A stretch of DNA of 64,000 nucleotides, taken from contig OX459101.1 in assembly GCA_949775045.1 (NCBI GenBank), positions 507,501 through 571,500 of the forward strand. Direction: 5' to 3'. The stretch comes from Metridium senile. Taxonomy: Eukaryota > Cnidaria > Anthozoa > Actiniaria > Metridiidae. Position numbers and translations under genes: made by a program. A model generated the notes under the pieces. It worked only from the letters and a program-made list of their open reading frames with translations. It ran no database searches and was not told the origin of the DNA. Positions 54,560-64,000 of the stretch are shown one piece after another (the first letter of the stretch is position 1; each line of letters starts with the position of its first letter).

Positions 54560-55300
54560 GTTTTTAAATATAAATACTTTATTGAATGATAACTACTACG
54601 TACAAGTTAAAGAAAATTTACAACACTAAACATTTGGATCACCCAAAGGGGAAAGCGCGAACGGGACTCTAAGTCCCATGCAAGTCGTCTCCCGCCTTAA
54701 ATAATACATAAAAAAAATAACAGAAAATTACATATAACGTGAAAAGATAAGTATTGTTAAAAAGAACTAGCTAAATTTATGAATAAAAATAAATCTAATA
54801 AAATCATTTGTGACAAGGACACTTGCGAACCAGTGACCAAGTGCAGTAAGAGTCAACATCAAAGATGTCATCTAATAGAGAGAAGTAAATAATTCTTAGG
54901 TATGATTTATATAAATTGAGAAAGGCTAGAGAAGACACTAGGAGGTGCTGTTTTACAAATGGAGTTCTAGAGGTGGACTATTCGATTAAAATATGAACAT
55001 TTAAATGTACTAAGACGAGTATGTCCATGATTTACAAATTTAACAAAGTTGAGAACATTAAGATCTGTTTGACCATACAATGACTTATAAAAAAATGTCA
55101 AGTCCTTAATTTCTCTGTCATAGCAGTAGAGGCAGCAAGTTTAGTGTTTTAAGTCGGTCTTTGTAGGACATCTCCCCAAACCTTGCATGTCCTGAGAATT
55201 AATCTGGTGGCTCGTCGCTGGACTCTTTCAATTTGACTTTTAAGCTTGGATTCTTTGCTTGACCACACTTCAGAGGCAGAGACAAGCTGTGTAGGAGTGT
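54560..55300 (-). pseudogene. 5'-truncated LINE 3' end
   Basis: The minus strand encodes SEVWSSKESKLKSQIERVQR followed by RATRLIL, the C-terminal thumb region of a CR1-like ORF2, with stops. It continues into a 3' UTR containing GCATGGGACTTAGAGTCCCG and an AATAAAGTATTTA end at about 54570. Different subfamily from the 48-52 kb element. Confidence 0.7.
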
Positions 55301-55439
55301 AGAGGTATTAACAACACCGTGGAGTGTAGAGGTATTAACAATAATGTTAATATTCAATATTGTTAATATTGGAATCCATTATAGCGATATATTTAAGGTC
55401 TTTAATTTTTCTACAGTTCCTTTTTCGAGCCAGTAAGGG

Positions 55440-55482
55440 GTTTTCCTTCTTCATCATCATCGTTACCAAATCTTTTACAGCG
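55440..55482 (-). pseudogene. Possible remnant of a KRFG-block terminus
   Basis: On the minus strand CKRFGNDDDEEG can be read, resembling the C-terminus NKRFGNDEDEI of member 4, and TCATCGTTACCAAATCTTTT is shared between the two loci. Too short for certainty. Confidence 0.3.
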
Positions 55483-55601
55483 CGACGCGCCTTACCGTTT
55501 CCACCAGACAAACATTTTTGACACTTTTTTGACACTTTTTTGATTGAGAGGCGGAGCCATCACAAAGGTGCCGACACACCATTTGATAGCGAGTTTCATT
55601 A

Positions 55602-56669
55602 TTGCTTTGTATGCTCGGTATGAAGTATAAAGTGAAAGTCGAGTACGGCAACGATAGATTTGTCAAATTTTCTATTGACGGACAACTCGTCGATGGGAGT
55701 ATACAAAACTATTCGTTCTCTTCCCTTGTTGAAGACATTCGTAAGCGATGTGGAAGTTTGAGACATCAATTTTTGCGCATAAGATATAAAGATGAAGATG
55801 GTGATTACGTGAATTTGATCGAGGACGACATAGAGAACTTCAATGACTTGTTCGTTCGTGCACCAAGTGAAGGCGAAGGCACAGCATTGTGCCGCAAGAT
55901 CTTACTTAGAGTAGCCGAACTCGATTCGCCAGTCGTTCAACCCCTGGACTGTGCCGCGAAAAGAAGAAAGCTTCATGAACTACCCTCGAACGTCACTCAA
56001 CAAAACACAACTGGCGGGAAACTTTGTCCTCGTTCATTGGAACCAAGATTCAATACGGCAAACTCACCTTTGGACCACATTAAAAATGAACTAACTGAAA
56101 ACCTGCAAATCAAGAAAGCTTTGCTTTCTAGTGCGGAAGATGAACTTCGCAAAGTAACGCATGAAAACGAATCTTTAACTCCACTGTCAGCAATACGAGC
56201 GAGACTTTGTGGCAATTGCCACAAGTCGGGCCATACGAGACCCAAATGTTCATCGTCTCCTTACGCATCACACGAGGTTTGTGGGCTAAGGGATAAACAC
56301 CCTGAATTAAAGCAAAAAATAGCTGAGCTGCAAAAAGAAATCAAGCGATTACAGCAGGAATTCAACGATGCACAATCCAAACTGATGGCATTTAGCGAAT
56401 CTCGCACTAAAGCATCGACGTCATTCTTTGCTATAATGCGTCCGAGACTGAAAGTGCGCAATTTAATCAAGTACAGTGACCGTGTGCAATTAGATCGTGA
56501 CCTTCTCATACTTGAAAAAGCTCTAAGTGGAAAAATTCCTGATTTTGACGCAAGCCAGGACTGGCAATTACCAGTCCTCATTGAACAGTATCGAAACAGA
56601 AACATTGATGCTTACTTGAACCGCGGCTACTCTTCTTCCACCTCTTCTACTCCAGTATCGGTTGACTAA
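55602..56669 (+). CDS. Intronless PB1-domain / CCHC zinc-knuckle / coiled-coil protein
   Basis: 355 residues. The N-terminal PB1 fold (about 8-105) has the basic-cluster lysine in MKYKVKVEYG and an OPCA-type acidic motif YKDEDGDYVNLIEDDIENF (62-80), so it could oligomerise through both faces. A linker with a short basic KRRKLHE precedes a zinc knuckle C203-x2-C206-x4-H211-x4-C216 (CGNCHKSGHTRPKC) followed by HEVCGLRDKHPE. A coiled coil (236-270) and a helical C-terminus (LLILEKALSGKIPDFD) complete it. PB1 domains occur in signalling scaffolds; the CCHC knuckle plus single exon is reminiscent of gag-like or domesticated transposon proteins. MLCMLGMKYK has three possible starts; the third (residue 7) fits the domain edge best. 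Function not known. Confidence 0.82.
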   Translation: MLCMLGMKYKVKVEYGNDRFVKFSIDGQLVDGSIQNYSFSSLVEDIRKRCGSLRHQFLRIRYKDEDGDYVNLIEDDIENFNDLFVRAPSEGEGTALCRKILLRVAELDSPVVQPLDCAAKRRKLHELPSNVTQQNTTGGKLCPRSLEPRFNTANSPLDHIKNELTENLQIKKALLSSAEDELRKVTHENESLTPLSAIRARLCGNCHKSGHTRPKCSSSPYASHEVCGLRDKHPELKQKIAELQKEIKRLQQEFNDAQSKLMAFSESRTKASTSFFAIMRPRLKVRNLIKYSDRVQLDRDLLILEKALSGKIPDFDASQDWQLPVLIEQYRNRNIDAYLNRGYSSSTSSTPVSVD

Positions 56670-57221
56670 ATAATGAACTTGACACTTTATAACTTGTGGC
56701 CATGAATTGTATACACCTGTTGTGTTTTACTTGTTTACATTTGTATAGAAAATTGACAAGGCATCAATGGTGATTTACTGCATATTATACTCCAGTATTG
56801 TGCTCATCAATAAACGTTAACAGCTAACAAGTATTTTATTGTTCAAGTGAATTACTATAATAAGTTGTGGAAGCAGTTGAAATATAAAGCTCTTTTATCT
56901 ATCTACAACCACATCGGGCTAGCTAATGATTGATAATTTATGTAATATGTTGATTATACGGTGAATTAAAATACGTTGTGTTATGACTCTTGAATTTTAT
57001 TGTGTTCTTCAACCTTCGAGCTATTTTGGTGGTAAAACATTTACTAGTATATATTACCTAGTAACATAAAAATACAAGAGATCGAGAGATAACATGCTTT
57101 TAGTATGAGCTGTACTAATTTGCATATTGTCATCTAAAGAACTGAATATTTCATAAAACAGTTTGTAAACGTGAATTGTACTCGGACTTTAGATTGTCAA
57201 TGATAAAAACGGTATATTATG
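56670..57221 (+). terminator. 3' flank of the PB1 gene with AATAAA
   Basis: ATCAATAAACGTT at about 56807 is the first polyadenylation signal after the stop. The rest is AT-rich without features up to the LTR. Confidence 0.5.
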
Positions 57222-57443
57222 TGTAGTTTTTCCTTCAAACGTCAATCCGTTCTAGGCTAATAATGAACTGAGACACGCATTTTGAACATCTAGCAGTAGA
57301 ATTTTACTGAGAAAACGTATAACTTTGCTTACAATATTTTGACCTGTTGCCAGGTCCAAAGAGTGCGTAGTCTGACAGCGCGCCCGTGGCACATGCCTGA
57401 TCACGTGACAAAACAATGACGTAACATATATATGAAATCTACA
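57222..57443 (-). repeat. 3' LTR of the Bel/Pao element (222 bp)
   Basis: Bounded by TGTAG and CTACA, an inverted-repeat LTR end. The first 114 plus-strand bases are identical to those from 63887 to the window end. The flank to the left is TTATG; the target duplication cannot be tested because the other end is outside. Confidence 0.88.
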
Positions 57444-57458
57444 TTACCGGCCCCTAAA
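57444..57458 (-). other. Candidate polypurine tract
   Basis: Minus strand TTTTAGGGGCCGGTAA immediately before the 3' LTR; short purine run AGGGG then GG, imperfect as a PPT. Confidence 0.4.
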
Positions 57459-57548
57459 ATGAACACATTTTACAAAAGGGGTAGATTGAATGTTCAATGT
57501 CAAAAATTTAAACGTATGAATATAAGTTTCTTAGTGTTCCTTGGTTCT

Positions 57549-60500
57549 TTATGTTGTATCTGTAACTTCAACTGCTTCTAGCAAGACGATCTTGGTAATC
57601 GGTCGGTCCAATACAGAGCTTTTCGTCTTAACGGTAACACTGCGTACCAATCCGTCACGCGGGTTCTTGCGAACTCCCGTTATACGCCCCAATGGCCATG
57701 AGCCTCTTGGCAGTCGATCATCTACCACTAGTACAATATCGTTGACACAGAAGTTTCTTGATGGTCTGAGCCATTTCTGACGTCGCTGAAGTGTCGGCAA
57801 GTATTCTTGAATCCAACGTCGCCAAAACAAATCTGCGAGGTACTGAACCTGCTTCCACTTCCTTTTGGAATATACATCGTCGTTTGTGAAGACACCAGGG
57901 GGTAAACTAGATTCTGATCTTAACAACAATAAATGATTGGGACTTAAAGGTTCCAAATCTTTCGGGTCATCGGATGTTTTCGTGATCGGTCTGCTATTGA
58001 TGATTCTTTCTACTTCACAGAATAGCGTAGACAATCCTTCGTCATCGAGTACTTGTTCTTTCGTGACAGCATCTAATACCTTTCGAACCGTGCGTATACA
58101 CCTTTCCCACACTCCGCCTTGGTGGGAGGCAGCAGGCGGGTTAAACAACCATTTGATCTGGCGTTGTAGTAGAAATTCACTTATCCTCTGACTGTTCCAT
58201 TGTTCAATGGCTTTAGAAATTTCTTTGTTTCCTGCGACAAAATTTGTTCCGTTGTCTGATCTAATGGATTCCGGTTTGCCTCTTCTTGCAATGAATCGCA
58301 TAAGAGAGTTAATGAACGAGTCAGTGTCCATACTATGTAATACTTCTAGGTGGATTGCTCTTATGGCTAAGCATGTATATAAAACTCCATATCTTTTTAC
58401 TTGACTTCTGCCTCTTTTAACGTAAAAAGGGCCGAAACAATCCACTCCCACAGCACTGAATGGAGGTTTGTCAGGAGTTAGTCTTTCTGCAGGTAGATCT
58501 CCCATTTTCTGAGAAGATAGCGGGGCTTGTCTCTTCTTGCAAGGGATGCATTGATTAAGTATTCTTCTGATTGTCACTCTGGCTTTGATGATCCAGTAGG
58601 TACTTCTGATTAACGCGAGAACATGTTCCTGTCCTGAGTGTCCTGACTTCAAATGTGTTTCTCTGACGATCAGATCCACTACATGATGGTGTTTAGGTAA
58701 TATTATAGGATGTTTTGTCTCATCTGTAACGGTAGAACGTCGTAGACGTCCACCCACACGTAGTAATCCAGACACCTTGATTGGGTCTAGACCGCTGAGT
58801 TGACTTGATTTCTTTGCAGCAGTAGAGGTTTCTAACACTTCTTCCGCGAAATGTTGTCGTTGGATGTACTTTAGTATTTCTGTTTCTGCATTCTGCATTT
58901 CTTCTGTAGTAAGTGGTGCAATTTGGACATACTTGAGTGCTTCTTTGTCTTTACGTGCGCGAACTGCACGCAAGAGTCTATTACGATATCTTAAAATCCA
59001 AGCAAAGTGTTTCTTCAAACGATACCACGACGAGTAGTAGTGAATCATTCTGTCGATTGGGTTCATCCCGCTGTTTGTAGCAAAGGAGACAGCCTTTATT
59101 TCTTCTTTGACTTCTGGATCATCCTCTTGAACTGCGATGGTTGTATCAGGTAATTTAGGCCAATCGTCTTCTGACGACCACAGGAAATCTGGACCTTTGA
59201 TCCATCTCTCATTGTTTACAAGCTCTTCAGCAGACAAACCCCTCGAAGCGTCATCCGCTGGGTTTAGCTTAGTATTAACATAGCGCCATTGGCTTGGCTG
59301 TGAATTCTCGTGGATTACGGATATCTTGTTTGCGACGAATGTCTTAAATCTTCTGTCTTCGTTTGTAATGTAACCTAAAGCACAGGTACTATCAGTCCAA
59401 TAGATGTCTTCATCAATCGGTAGATCCAATTCGCGTCGAATCATGCTGCTTACTTTGGTTGCTGTCGCTGCGGCTGACAGTTCGAGTCTTGGGATTGTAA
59501 CTTTCTTCATTGGCGTTAGTCTTGACTTTCCGAGTACAAATGAACAATGAATTTTGCCGTTGCAGTCGACAAGTCTTAGATACGAAACTGCTCCGTATCC
59601 GCGTTCAGACGCATCAGAGAAATTGTGCAACTGACACGATGCAATAGAACCGAAGTCTTTCGGCTTGAGACAACGTTCAATAGTGAAATGTTCCAATTTG
59701 GGTAGTTCTTGAAGCCATAGTTGCCAACGGTCAAGATCTTCTTGAGGTATCTCATCATCCCAATCTAATTTCTTTCTGCACAAATCTTGTATAATAGCTC
59801 TGGCTTCTAGTATGTACGGAGCAACGAATCCCAGGGGGTCGTAAATAGAACTCATCATTGATAAAAGACCACGCCGTGTGGCTGGTCTGTCTTTCACAGT
59901 TATCTTAAATCCGAAGGTGTCAGATTGAACATTCCATTGGATGCCAAGCGCACGTTCAATGGGCAAATGTTCTAGATCAAGATTCCTCACACATCCAGCT
60001 CTTTCTGATTCTGGAATAGCCTTTAGTACTTCCTTCGAGTTTGACAACCATTTAGTAAGTCGAAAGCCTCCAAGTGAAAGGAGGTTCCGAAGTTCGTTGA
60101 CGATTTGAATAGATTTCTGTTCTCCGTCCATAGACTTCAAACAGTCATCCACGTAAAAATTACGCTTCACCGTTGTAACTGCTTCTTCTGAGAAACTCGA
60201 TTTGTTGTCTTCTGCTGTCTTTCGCAACGCAAAACTTGCACAGCTAGGCGAGGATACGCCTCCAAATAGATGCACACACATCTGATATTCTTCTGGTTCT
60301 TTTGCAAGATTTCCATCTGGCCACCATAAGTACCTTAGGTAGTCGCTGTCTTCAGAACGTACATGAACCTGGTAAAACATCGACTCTATATCTGCCATCA
60401 GTGCGGTTGATTCTTCTCGAAATCTTGATAACACTCCTATGAGTGTATTCGTCAAGTCTGGTCCTTGCAACAACTTATCGTTCAGGCTAGAACCATTGTG

Positions 60501-63500
60501 CTTTGCAGCACAGTCAAATACACTCCGAGTCTTCTCAGGTTTCTGAGGGTGACTCACCGGGTGGTGAGGTAAATACCAGGCTTTGGTTCCTTCTGTTTTC
60601 TTCTCTTCAGGTACTCTCTGCGAGTAACCCTTTTGTTCAAGGTCTTTCATGAATTTAGAGTAGTTTGCGTGTAGCGTTGAGTCTTTTAGGAGTCTTTTCT
60701 TCAGTGAATTCAGTCTTTGTTCAGCGATGACCTTGTTGTTACTCAGTTCTGGAGGAAAACTGCGCCAAGGAAGCGCGACTTCGTAGTGTCCATCTTTCAG
60801 GGTTGCTGATTCTTCCATGATATGGAGAGCTCTTTTGTCCTCTAGAGACATAGCTGTTGTGTCGTCATGATGCTTCGTATCATTAAATTCAATGTTGCAA
60901 TATTGTTCAAACTGTTCGTTGAGTTGAACATCAGAATGTATACGATTCGCAGTGTGAGTTTGCGTTTCTCTCCGGCCAAGCGGTCCGTTGATTGTCCATC
61001 CTAGTACAGTTCTTACAGCGTAAGGTCCTCCATCTTGGCTCTCTATGACTTGCTTTGGTTCCAAAGCCTTCACCACATCGTTGCCGATAAGCAGATCAAC
61101 ATCAGAGTAAATGCTGGGTAATTGTATGCCTTCAAGGTGTTGCCACCTGTCAACGTCAATTTGCTGTGGAATGTCCTTTGTAGACACCGGGAGCTTTGGA
61201 CACGAGAATACTTTAGGCAATACAACACAGTTCTTTTCTTCGAGGTCGTACACTTGTAGAGTAACACGCTGACATTTCCTCATGACATTGTCACTGTTCA
61301 TAGTTGTTAAAGAGAGTTCAGTTTGTTCACCTGATATTCCAAGATGATTGATCAGTTGATCCGTACAGAATGTCGTATTAGAGCCTGGATCCAGAAACGC
61401 GTAAGTTTCGACGCAAGAATCATTTTCCGTAGTTCGCACCTTTACAGGTACGATAGAGAGACCGGTCATGGGCGTGCCGGCCCCAGTGCTATTACATAGC
61501 GCCTGAGAGTTGATAAAACTTGATTGAGCTTTATCTCCTGATGCTTGGTTGGTTGGTTTGTTTTTGCTACGTTCATTGTTCTTCGGGTGTAGAAAGGAAG
61601 AATGTTTGCGTGACAGCGAACAGTTTTCAACTTTACAAAAGCTGTTTTTTGGGCATGACCCCGCCACGTGACCTGAATTCAAACAATTGTCACAAAGTCC
61701 CTTTGATCTGACGAACTTTAACCTTTCTTCTACAGACTTCGCTTTAAAACTTCCGCAACGAGACAACCAGTGTCCCTGTAGATCACACATGGGGCAGGTA
61801 GGGCTCTTTGTTTCTTCAATAGACTTCGTACTTACAGGCTCACTAGTGACAGGTTCACTGACGGTTGCAAACGAGCCGGCTCTCGGTGCCGGGAAGAAAG
61901 CTTTGACAGGCTTACTTTCGTAGGTTTTCGTATTGCGATTCTTGGTTTCTTGGGCGTGGTTAAACAGATTTCCGAAGATCGGGTGGTTAGCAGCTCGCGC
62001 TTGCTTGTCGATAAACTTAGTGATGTCCTCAATAGTAATTTCTCTCTTCTGTTCTTCTGAGATGTTGTCAGCTACGTCACGAAATTTCTTCTTTAAATTA
62101 ATAGGCAGTTTGTCTATTATCACGTGATACAAGTCCGGGTTATCTAATTTGTTAACGTACCCGATATCCTTAAGGGCAGTTCTGCAGCTAGTCATCAAAA
62201 TAGAGAATCTTTGCAGTGATTGATTATCTTCAGGCTTGATTGGTGGGAACTTCTTTATCCGTTCAGTAAACGCAGCGCTGATTTTGTAATCTTGACCATA
62301 TCTTCCTTTGAGAAGCTTTCGCGCAGTAGTATAGCCTTCGTTTGGATTCATGGTTAAACAGCTTCGCATCAATTCCTGTACATCTCCCGTTGTATATTGA
62401 ATCAAATAGTAGAGCCTTGCACTAGAACTGGAAGTTTTTACTTCTATGATGTTTTCAAATGCACGTATGAATTCGCAGTAAGACGCAGGATCACCATTGA
62501 AGATCAACATTTCTGGTCGCGGTAAAGAAAGTGTTAGAGTTTGTTCCTTTTGTTGTTGAAGTAAATCCTTTATCAGTAGACTTTGTTCTTGATGTGATCG
62601 TTGAAGTTCCGTTAGACATTGAAAAGGTAGCGTAGACTCATCGTTAGAATTTTCTTCTTGTTTTTCCGGTGGTTTGTTTGACGTTTGTTGCCATGGAGAC
62701 GCATTCGGGTTGAGCGGCGTGCTGTAATCATTTGGAGATTTGAGGCTGATTTTTCCATTTTCTTTTTCATTCGGTGTAAATGACATGTAAATGGGTTCTT
62801 TCACTTCTTTTGCTTCGATCTCTTCTTCATCGGCAAAATCATCAGATCGAGTTGCCGAGGGCACTTTGATGGCTTCTTGCATTCCGATCATTCCACTGTC
62901 GCGACACAAGTTTGGGCGTGTCGTGTACTGATTAACATGCGATAATTCAACATTAAAATAAACTTTCTCTTCAGCATGAATTTTGTACAATTCAGTCTCT
63001 AAGGCTAACCTTTCTTTCTCTTGTTGTAGAGACAATCTCGCCTTTTCTTGATCCAGTTGTTGTCTTTGAAATTCAGAGTCAAGTAAACATTCTTTCATCT
63101 CTAGCGACTGACGTCGTAGCAAAGTCGTTGATTCTGCTTCTAAAGCCGCTCTCTTCGCTGAAACTTGTAGCCGTATAGATGCTGAACTGGATTTAGTAGT
63201 ACTAGTTGACTTCTGGGACGTTTTAGAAGACTTTGGCGATTTAGACTTGTGCGAAGAAACATTACTGGCCGAGTCTTCGGGGTTTATTTCATCAGATAAA
63301 ATAGAAATTTGCTCCGCGATTGAGGCTTCAACAATTGACTTCTGACGCTCAATCCATTCGCTAACCTTAGCCAAACAGTTAGAAACTTTCATTTCAACGC
63401 TTGTGTAGTATTCCAGAGATTCATCAACGTCGCATTCGTCTTTGAGAGTAGAGTGATATTTGAAATGGACATCTTTGAATGCATTCACAGTGGTTTGTAA

Positions 63501-63680
63501 TTGATTATACTTTGAGCTTACCTCGCTCACGCCGTCCATACTATCCTTTTTGATAAGTAGATCAATTTGATTCATTATTCTGGTGATTGTTCCTTTGAGA
63601 GTCGATCGCTTAGTCTTTAGTTGTTGTAGTGTTTTCATTGAGTTTCCTCGAGTTCCGTGAACATTTGCCGAGTCGGTCAT
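57549..63680 (-). CDS. Bel/Pao gag-pol polyprotein (2043 residues)
   Basis: One uninterrupted frame. In order: coiled-coil N-terminus; DUF1759-type gag region (about 380-520, NGDPASYCEFIRAF); two zinc-knuckle-like motifs (CPMCDLQGHWLSRC about 628, CDNCLNSGHVAGSC about 662); aspartic protease with the catalytic stretch AFLDPGSNTTF (about 760); reverse transcriptase (FDCAAKHNGSSLNDKLLQGP about 1050; YVDD about 1176); the Bel/Pao A17-like linker; RNase H (FSDASERGYGAV about 1355; TDSTCALGYI about 1427); integrase with an H2C2 zinc finger (HLKSGHSGQEH...CIPCKKRQ, about 1675-1717) and a D,D,E core in VDCFGPF, SDNGTNF and VWERCIR; and a C-terminal DUF5641-like region (about 1944-1966). There is no envelope frame. 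All catalytic residues appear present. Confidence 0.95.
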   Translation of the reverse strand: MTDSANVHGTRGNSMKTLQQLKTKRSTLKGTITRIMNQIDLLIKKDSMDGVSEVSSKYNQLQTTVNAFKDVHFKYHSTLKDECDVDESLEYYTSVEMKVSNCLAKVSEWIERQKSIVEASIAEQISILSDEINPEDSASNVSSHKSKSPKSSKTSQKSTSTTKSSSASIRLQVSAKRAALEAESTTLLRRQSLEMKECLLDSEFQRQQLDQEKARLSLQQEKERLALETELYKIHAEEKVYFNVELSHVNQYTTRPNLCRDSGMIGMQEAIKVPSATRSDDFADEEEIEAKEVKEPIYMSFTPNEKENGKISLKSPNDYSTPLNPNASPWQQTSNKPPEKQEENSNDESTLPFQCLTELQRSHQEQSLLIKDLLQQQKEQTLTLSLPRPEMLIFNGDPASYCEFIRAFENIIEVKTSSSSARLYYLIQYTTGDVQELMRSCLTMNPNEGYTTARKLLKGRYGQDYKISAAFTERIKKFPPIKPEDNQSLQRFSILMTSCRTALKDIGYVNKLDNPDLYHVIIDKLPINLKKKFRDVADNISEEQKREITIEDITKFIDKQARAANHPIFGNLFNHAQETKNRNTKTYESKPVKAFFPAPRAGSFATVSEPVTSEPVSTKSIEETKSPTCPMCDLQGHWLSRCGSFKAKSVEERLKFVRSKGLCDNCLNSGHVAGSCPKNSFCKVENCSLSRKHSSFLHPKNNERSKNKPTNQASGDKAQSSFINSQALCNSTGAGTPMTGLSIVPVKVRTTENDSCVETYAFLDPGSNTTFCTDQLINHLGISGEQTELSLTTMNSDNVMRKCQRVTLQVYDLEEKNCVVLPKVFSCPKLPVSTKDIPQQIDVDRWQHLEGIQLPSIYSDVDLLIGNDVVKALEPKQVIESQDGGPYAVRTVLGWTINGPLGRRETQTHTANRIHSDVQLNEQFEQYCNIEFNDTKHHDDTTAMSLEDKRALHIMEESATLKDGHYEVALPWRSFPPELSNNKVIAEQRLNSLKKRLLKDSTLHANYSKFMKDLEQKGYSQRVPEEKKTEGTKAWYLPHHPVSHPQKPEKTRSVFDCAAKHNGSSLNDKLLQGPDLTNTLIGVLSRFREESTALMADIESMFYQVHVRSEDSDYLRYLWWPDGNLAKEPEEYQMCVHLFGGVSSPSCASFALRKTAEDNKSSFSEEAVTTVKRNFYVDDCLKSMDGEQKSIQIVNELRNLLSLGGFRLTKWLSNSKEVLKAIPESERAGCVRNLDLEHLPIERALGIQWNVQSDTFGFKITVKDRPATRRGLLSMMSSIYDPLGFVAPYILEARAIIQDLCRKKLDWDDEIPQEDLDRWQLWLQELPKLEHFTIERCLKPKDFGSIASCQLHNFSDASERGYGAVSYLRLVDCNGKIHCSFVLGKSRLTPMKKVTIPRLELSAAATATKVSSMIRRELDLPIDEDIYWTDSTCALGYITNEDRRFKTFVANKISVIHENSQPSQWRYVNTKLNPADDASRGLSAEELVNNERWIKGPDFLWSSEDDWPKLPDTTIAVQEDDPEVKEEIKAVSFATNSGMNPIDRMIHYYSSWYRLKKHFAWILRYRNRLLRAVRARKDKEALKYVQIAPLTTEEMQNAETEILKYIQRQHFAEEVLETSTAAKKSSQLSGLDPIKVSGLLRVGGRLRRSTVTDETKHPIILPKHHHVVDLIVRETHLKSGHSGQEHVLALIRSTYWIIKARVTIRRILNQCIPCKKRQAPLSSQKMGDLPAERLTPDKPPFSAVGVDCFGPFYVKRGRSQVKRYGVLYTCLAIRAIHLEVLHSMDTDSFINSLMRFIARRGKPESIRSDNGTNFVAGNKEISKAIEQWNSQRISEFLLQRQIKWLFNPPAASHQGGVWERCIRTVRKVLDAVTKEQVLDDEGLSTLFCEVERIINSRPITKTSDDPKDLEPLSPNHLLLLRSESSLPPGVFTNDDVYSKRKWKQVQYLADLFWRRWIQEYLPTLQRRQKWLRPSRNFCVNDIVLVVDDRLPRGSWPLGRITGVRKNPRDGLVRSVTVKTKSSVLDRPITKIVLLEAVEVTDTT

Positions 63681-63886
63681 TTTGGACGATGAAAGACACG
63701 CACAAAAGTTGAATATTCCAGTTGAATTCCAGTTGAATTCGTAGATCCTAAAACAGATAGTCGTTTTGAATGGTCTAGTGCACCATAGAATTGTAGAATT
63801 GTAGATGAATCGGTCGATTGTAGACTTGAGTTGAATAGCCTAGCCTAGAACGAAATGGTAACTAGACTACTCTTTGGACTTTTTAA

Positions 63887-64000
63887 TGTAGTTTTTCCTT
63901 CAAACGTCAATCCGTTCTAGGCTAATAATGAACTGAGACACGCATTTTGAACATCTAGCAGTAGAATTTTACTGAGAAAACGTATAACTTTGCTTACAAT
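63887..64000 (-). repeat. 5' LTR of the Bel/Pao element (partial)
   Basis: Begins TGTAGTTTTTCCTTC on the plus strand and is identical to 57222-57335; truncated by the window end after 114 of 222 bp. Confidence 0.9.

Larger units (their letters stand above)
57222..64000 (-). mobile_element. Bel/Pao LTR retrotransposon, 5' LTR cut by window end
   Basis: Order on the minus strand: 5' LTR (63887 to beyond 64000), leader of about 206 bp, one gag-pol frame, 3' LTR (57443-57222). No primer-binding site was recognised in the sequence after the LTR (TTAAAAAGTCCAAAGAG). Identical LTR parts and an open frame indicate recent insertion. Confidence 0.92.

Noticed and set aside
1..64000. CRISPR array or bacterial operon structure
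   Set aside because: The spliced genes, LINEs and MITEs show a eukaryotic nuclear genome; the tandem repeats have no spacer pattern.
1..64000. tRNA or rRNA genes
   Set aside because: No segment with a convincing A/B box pair plus cloverleaf, or rRNA core motif, was found by eye.

Overview
This is a eukaryotic, AT-rich genomic window with spliced genes, GT-AG introns and a very high density of transposable elements. The gene content (RAD21, a single-exon syndecan, a single-exon class A receptor with an altered DRY motif, a PB1/zinc-knuckle gene) together with many palindromic MITEs, CR1-like LINEs and a Bel/Pao element best fits a marine invertebrate, probably an anthozoan cnidarian. The host assignment is inference; no organism-specific marker was seen.

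Layout. 1-3.5 kb: last four exons of cohesin subunit RAD21 (+). 3.5-7.3 kb: RAD21 3' UTR and a dense block of palindromic MITEs. 7.3-18.0 kb: an 11-exon minus-strand gene for a BFR1-like coiled-coil protein with a glutamine-rich C-terminus; its introns carry a 62-bp minisatellite and many MITEs. 18.0-20.2 kb: two long purine/pyrimidine tracts, then a CRE/CCAAT promoter. 20.2-20.9 kb: intronless syndecan (+). 25.8-26.5 kb: an unrecognised minus-strand membrane-protein gene with an apparent frameshift. 31.4-32.5 kb: orphan rhodopsin-like GPCR (-). 34-35.3 kb: LINE remnants.

36-55 kb is the most unusual part: a local cluster of paralogous, apparently lineage-restricted genes built from three shared blocks: a KRYPKHLMLTST repeat unit; a LLEL..YYS..NQ.IFGDVR..M.AE helix followed by RR.P.RSI.LPPI; and a C-terminal CD.SD....ER...RV..KRFG block. 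Five readable members (both strands), one multi-unit pseudogene and possible remnants are present. They are linked by inverted and direct segmental duplications, and the cluster is repeatedly invaded by LINEs. One near-full-length CR1-like LINE (48.1-52.6 kb) sits inside the second copy of a ~700-bp palindromic element.

55.6-56.7 kb: an intronless PB1 + CCHC zinc-knuckle + coiled-coil gene of unknown role. 57.2-64 kb: a young Bel/Pao LTR retrotransposon (minus strand) with an uninterrupted 2043-residue gag-pol frame and, over the 114 bases that can be compared, identical LTRs; its 5' LTR runs off the end of the window. The host genes (RAD21, BFR1-like, syndecan, GPCR) show no operon-like relationship. 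The functional unit of interest is the tandem/inverted gene family.
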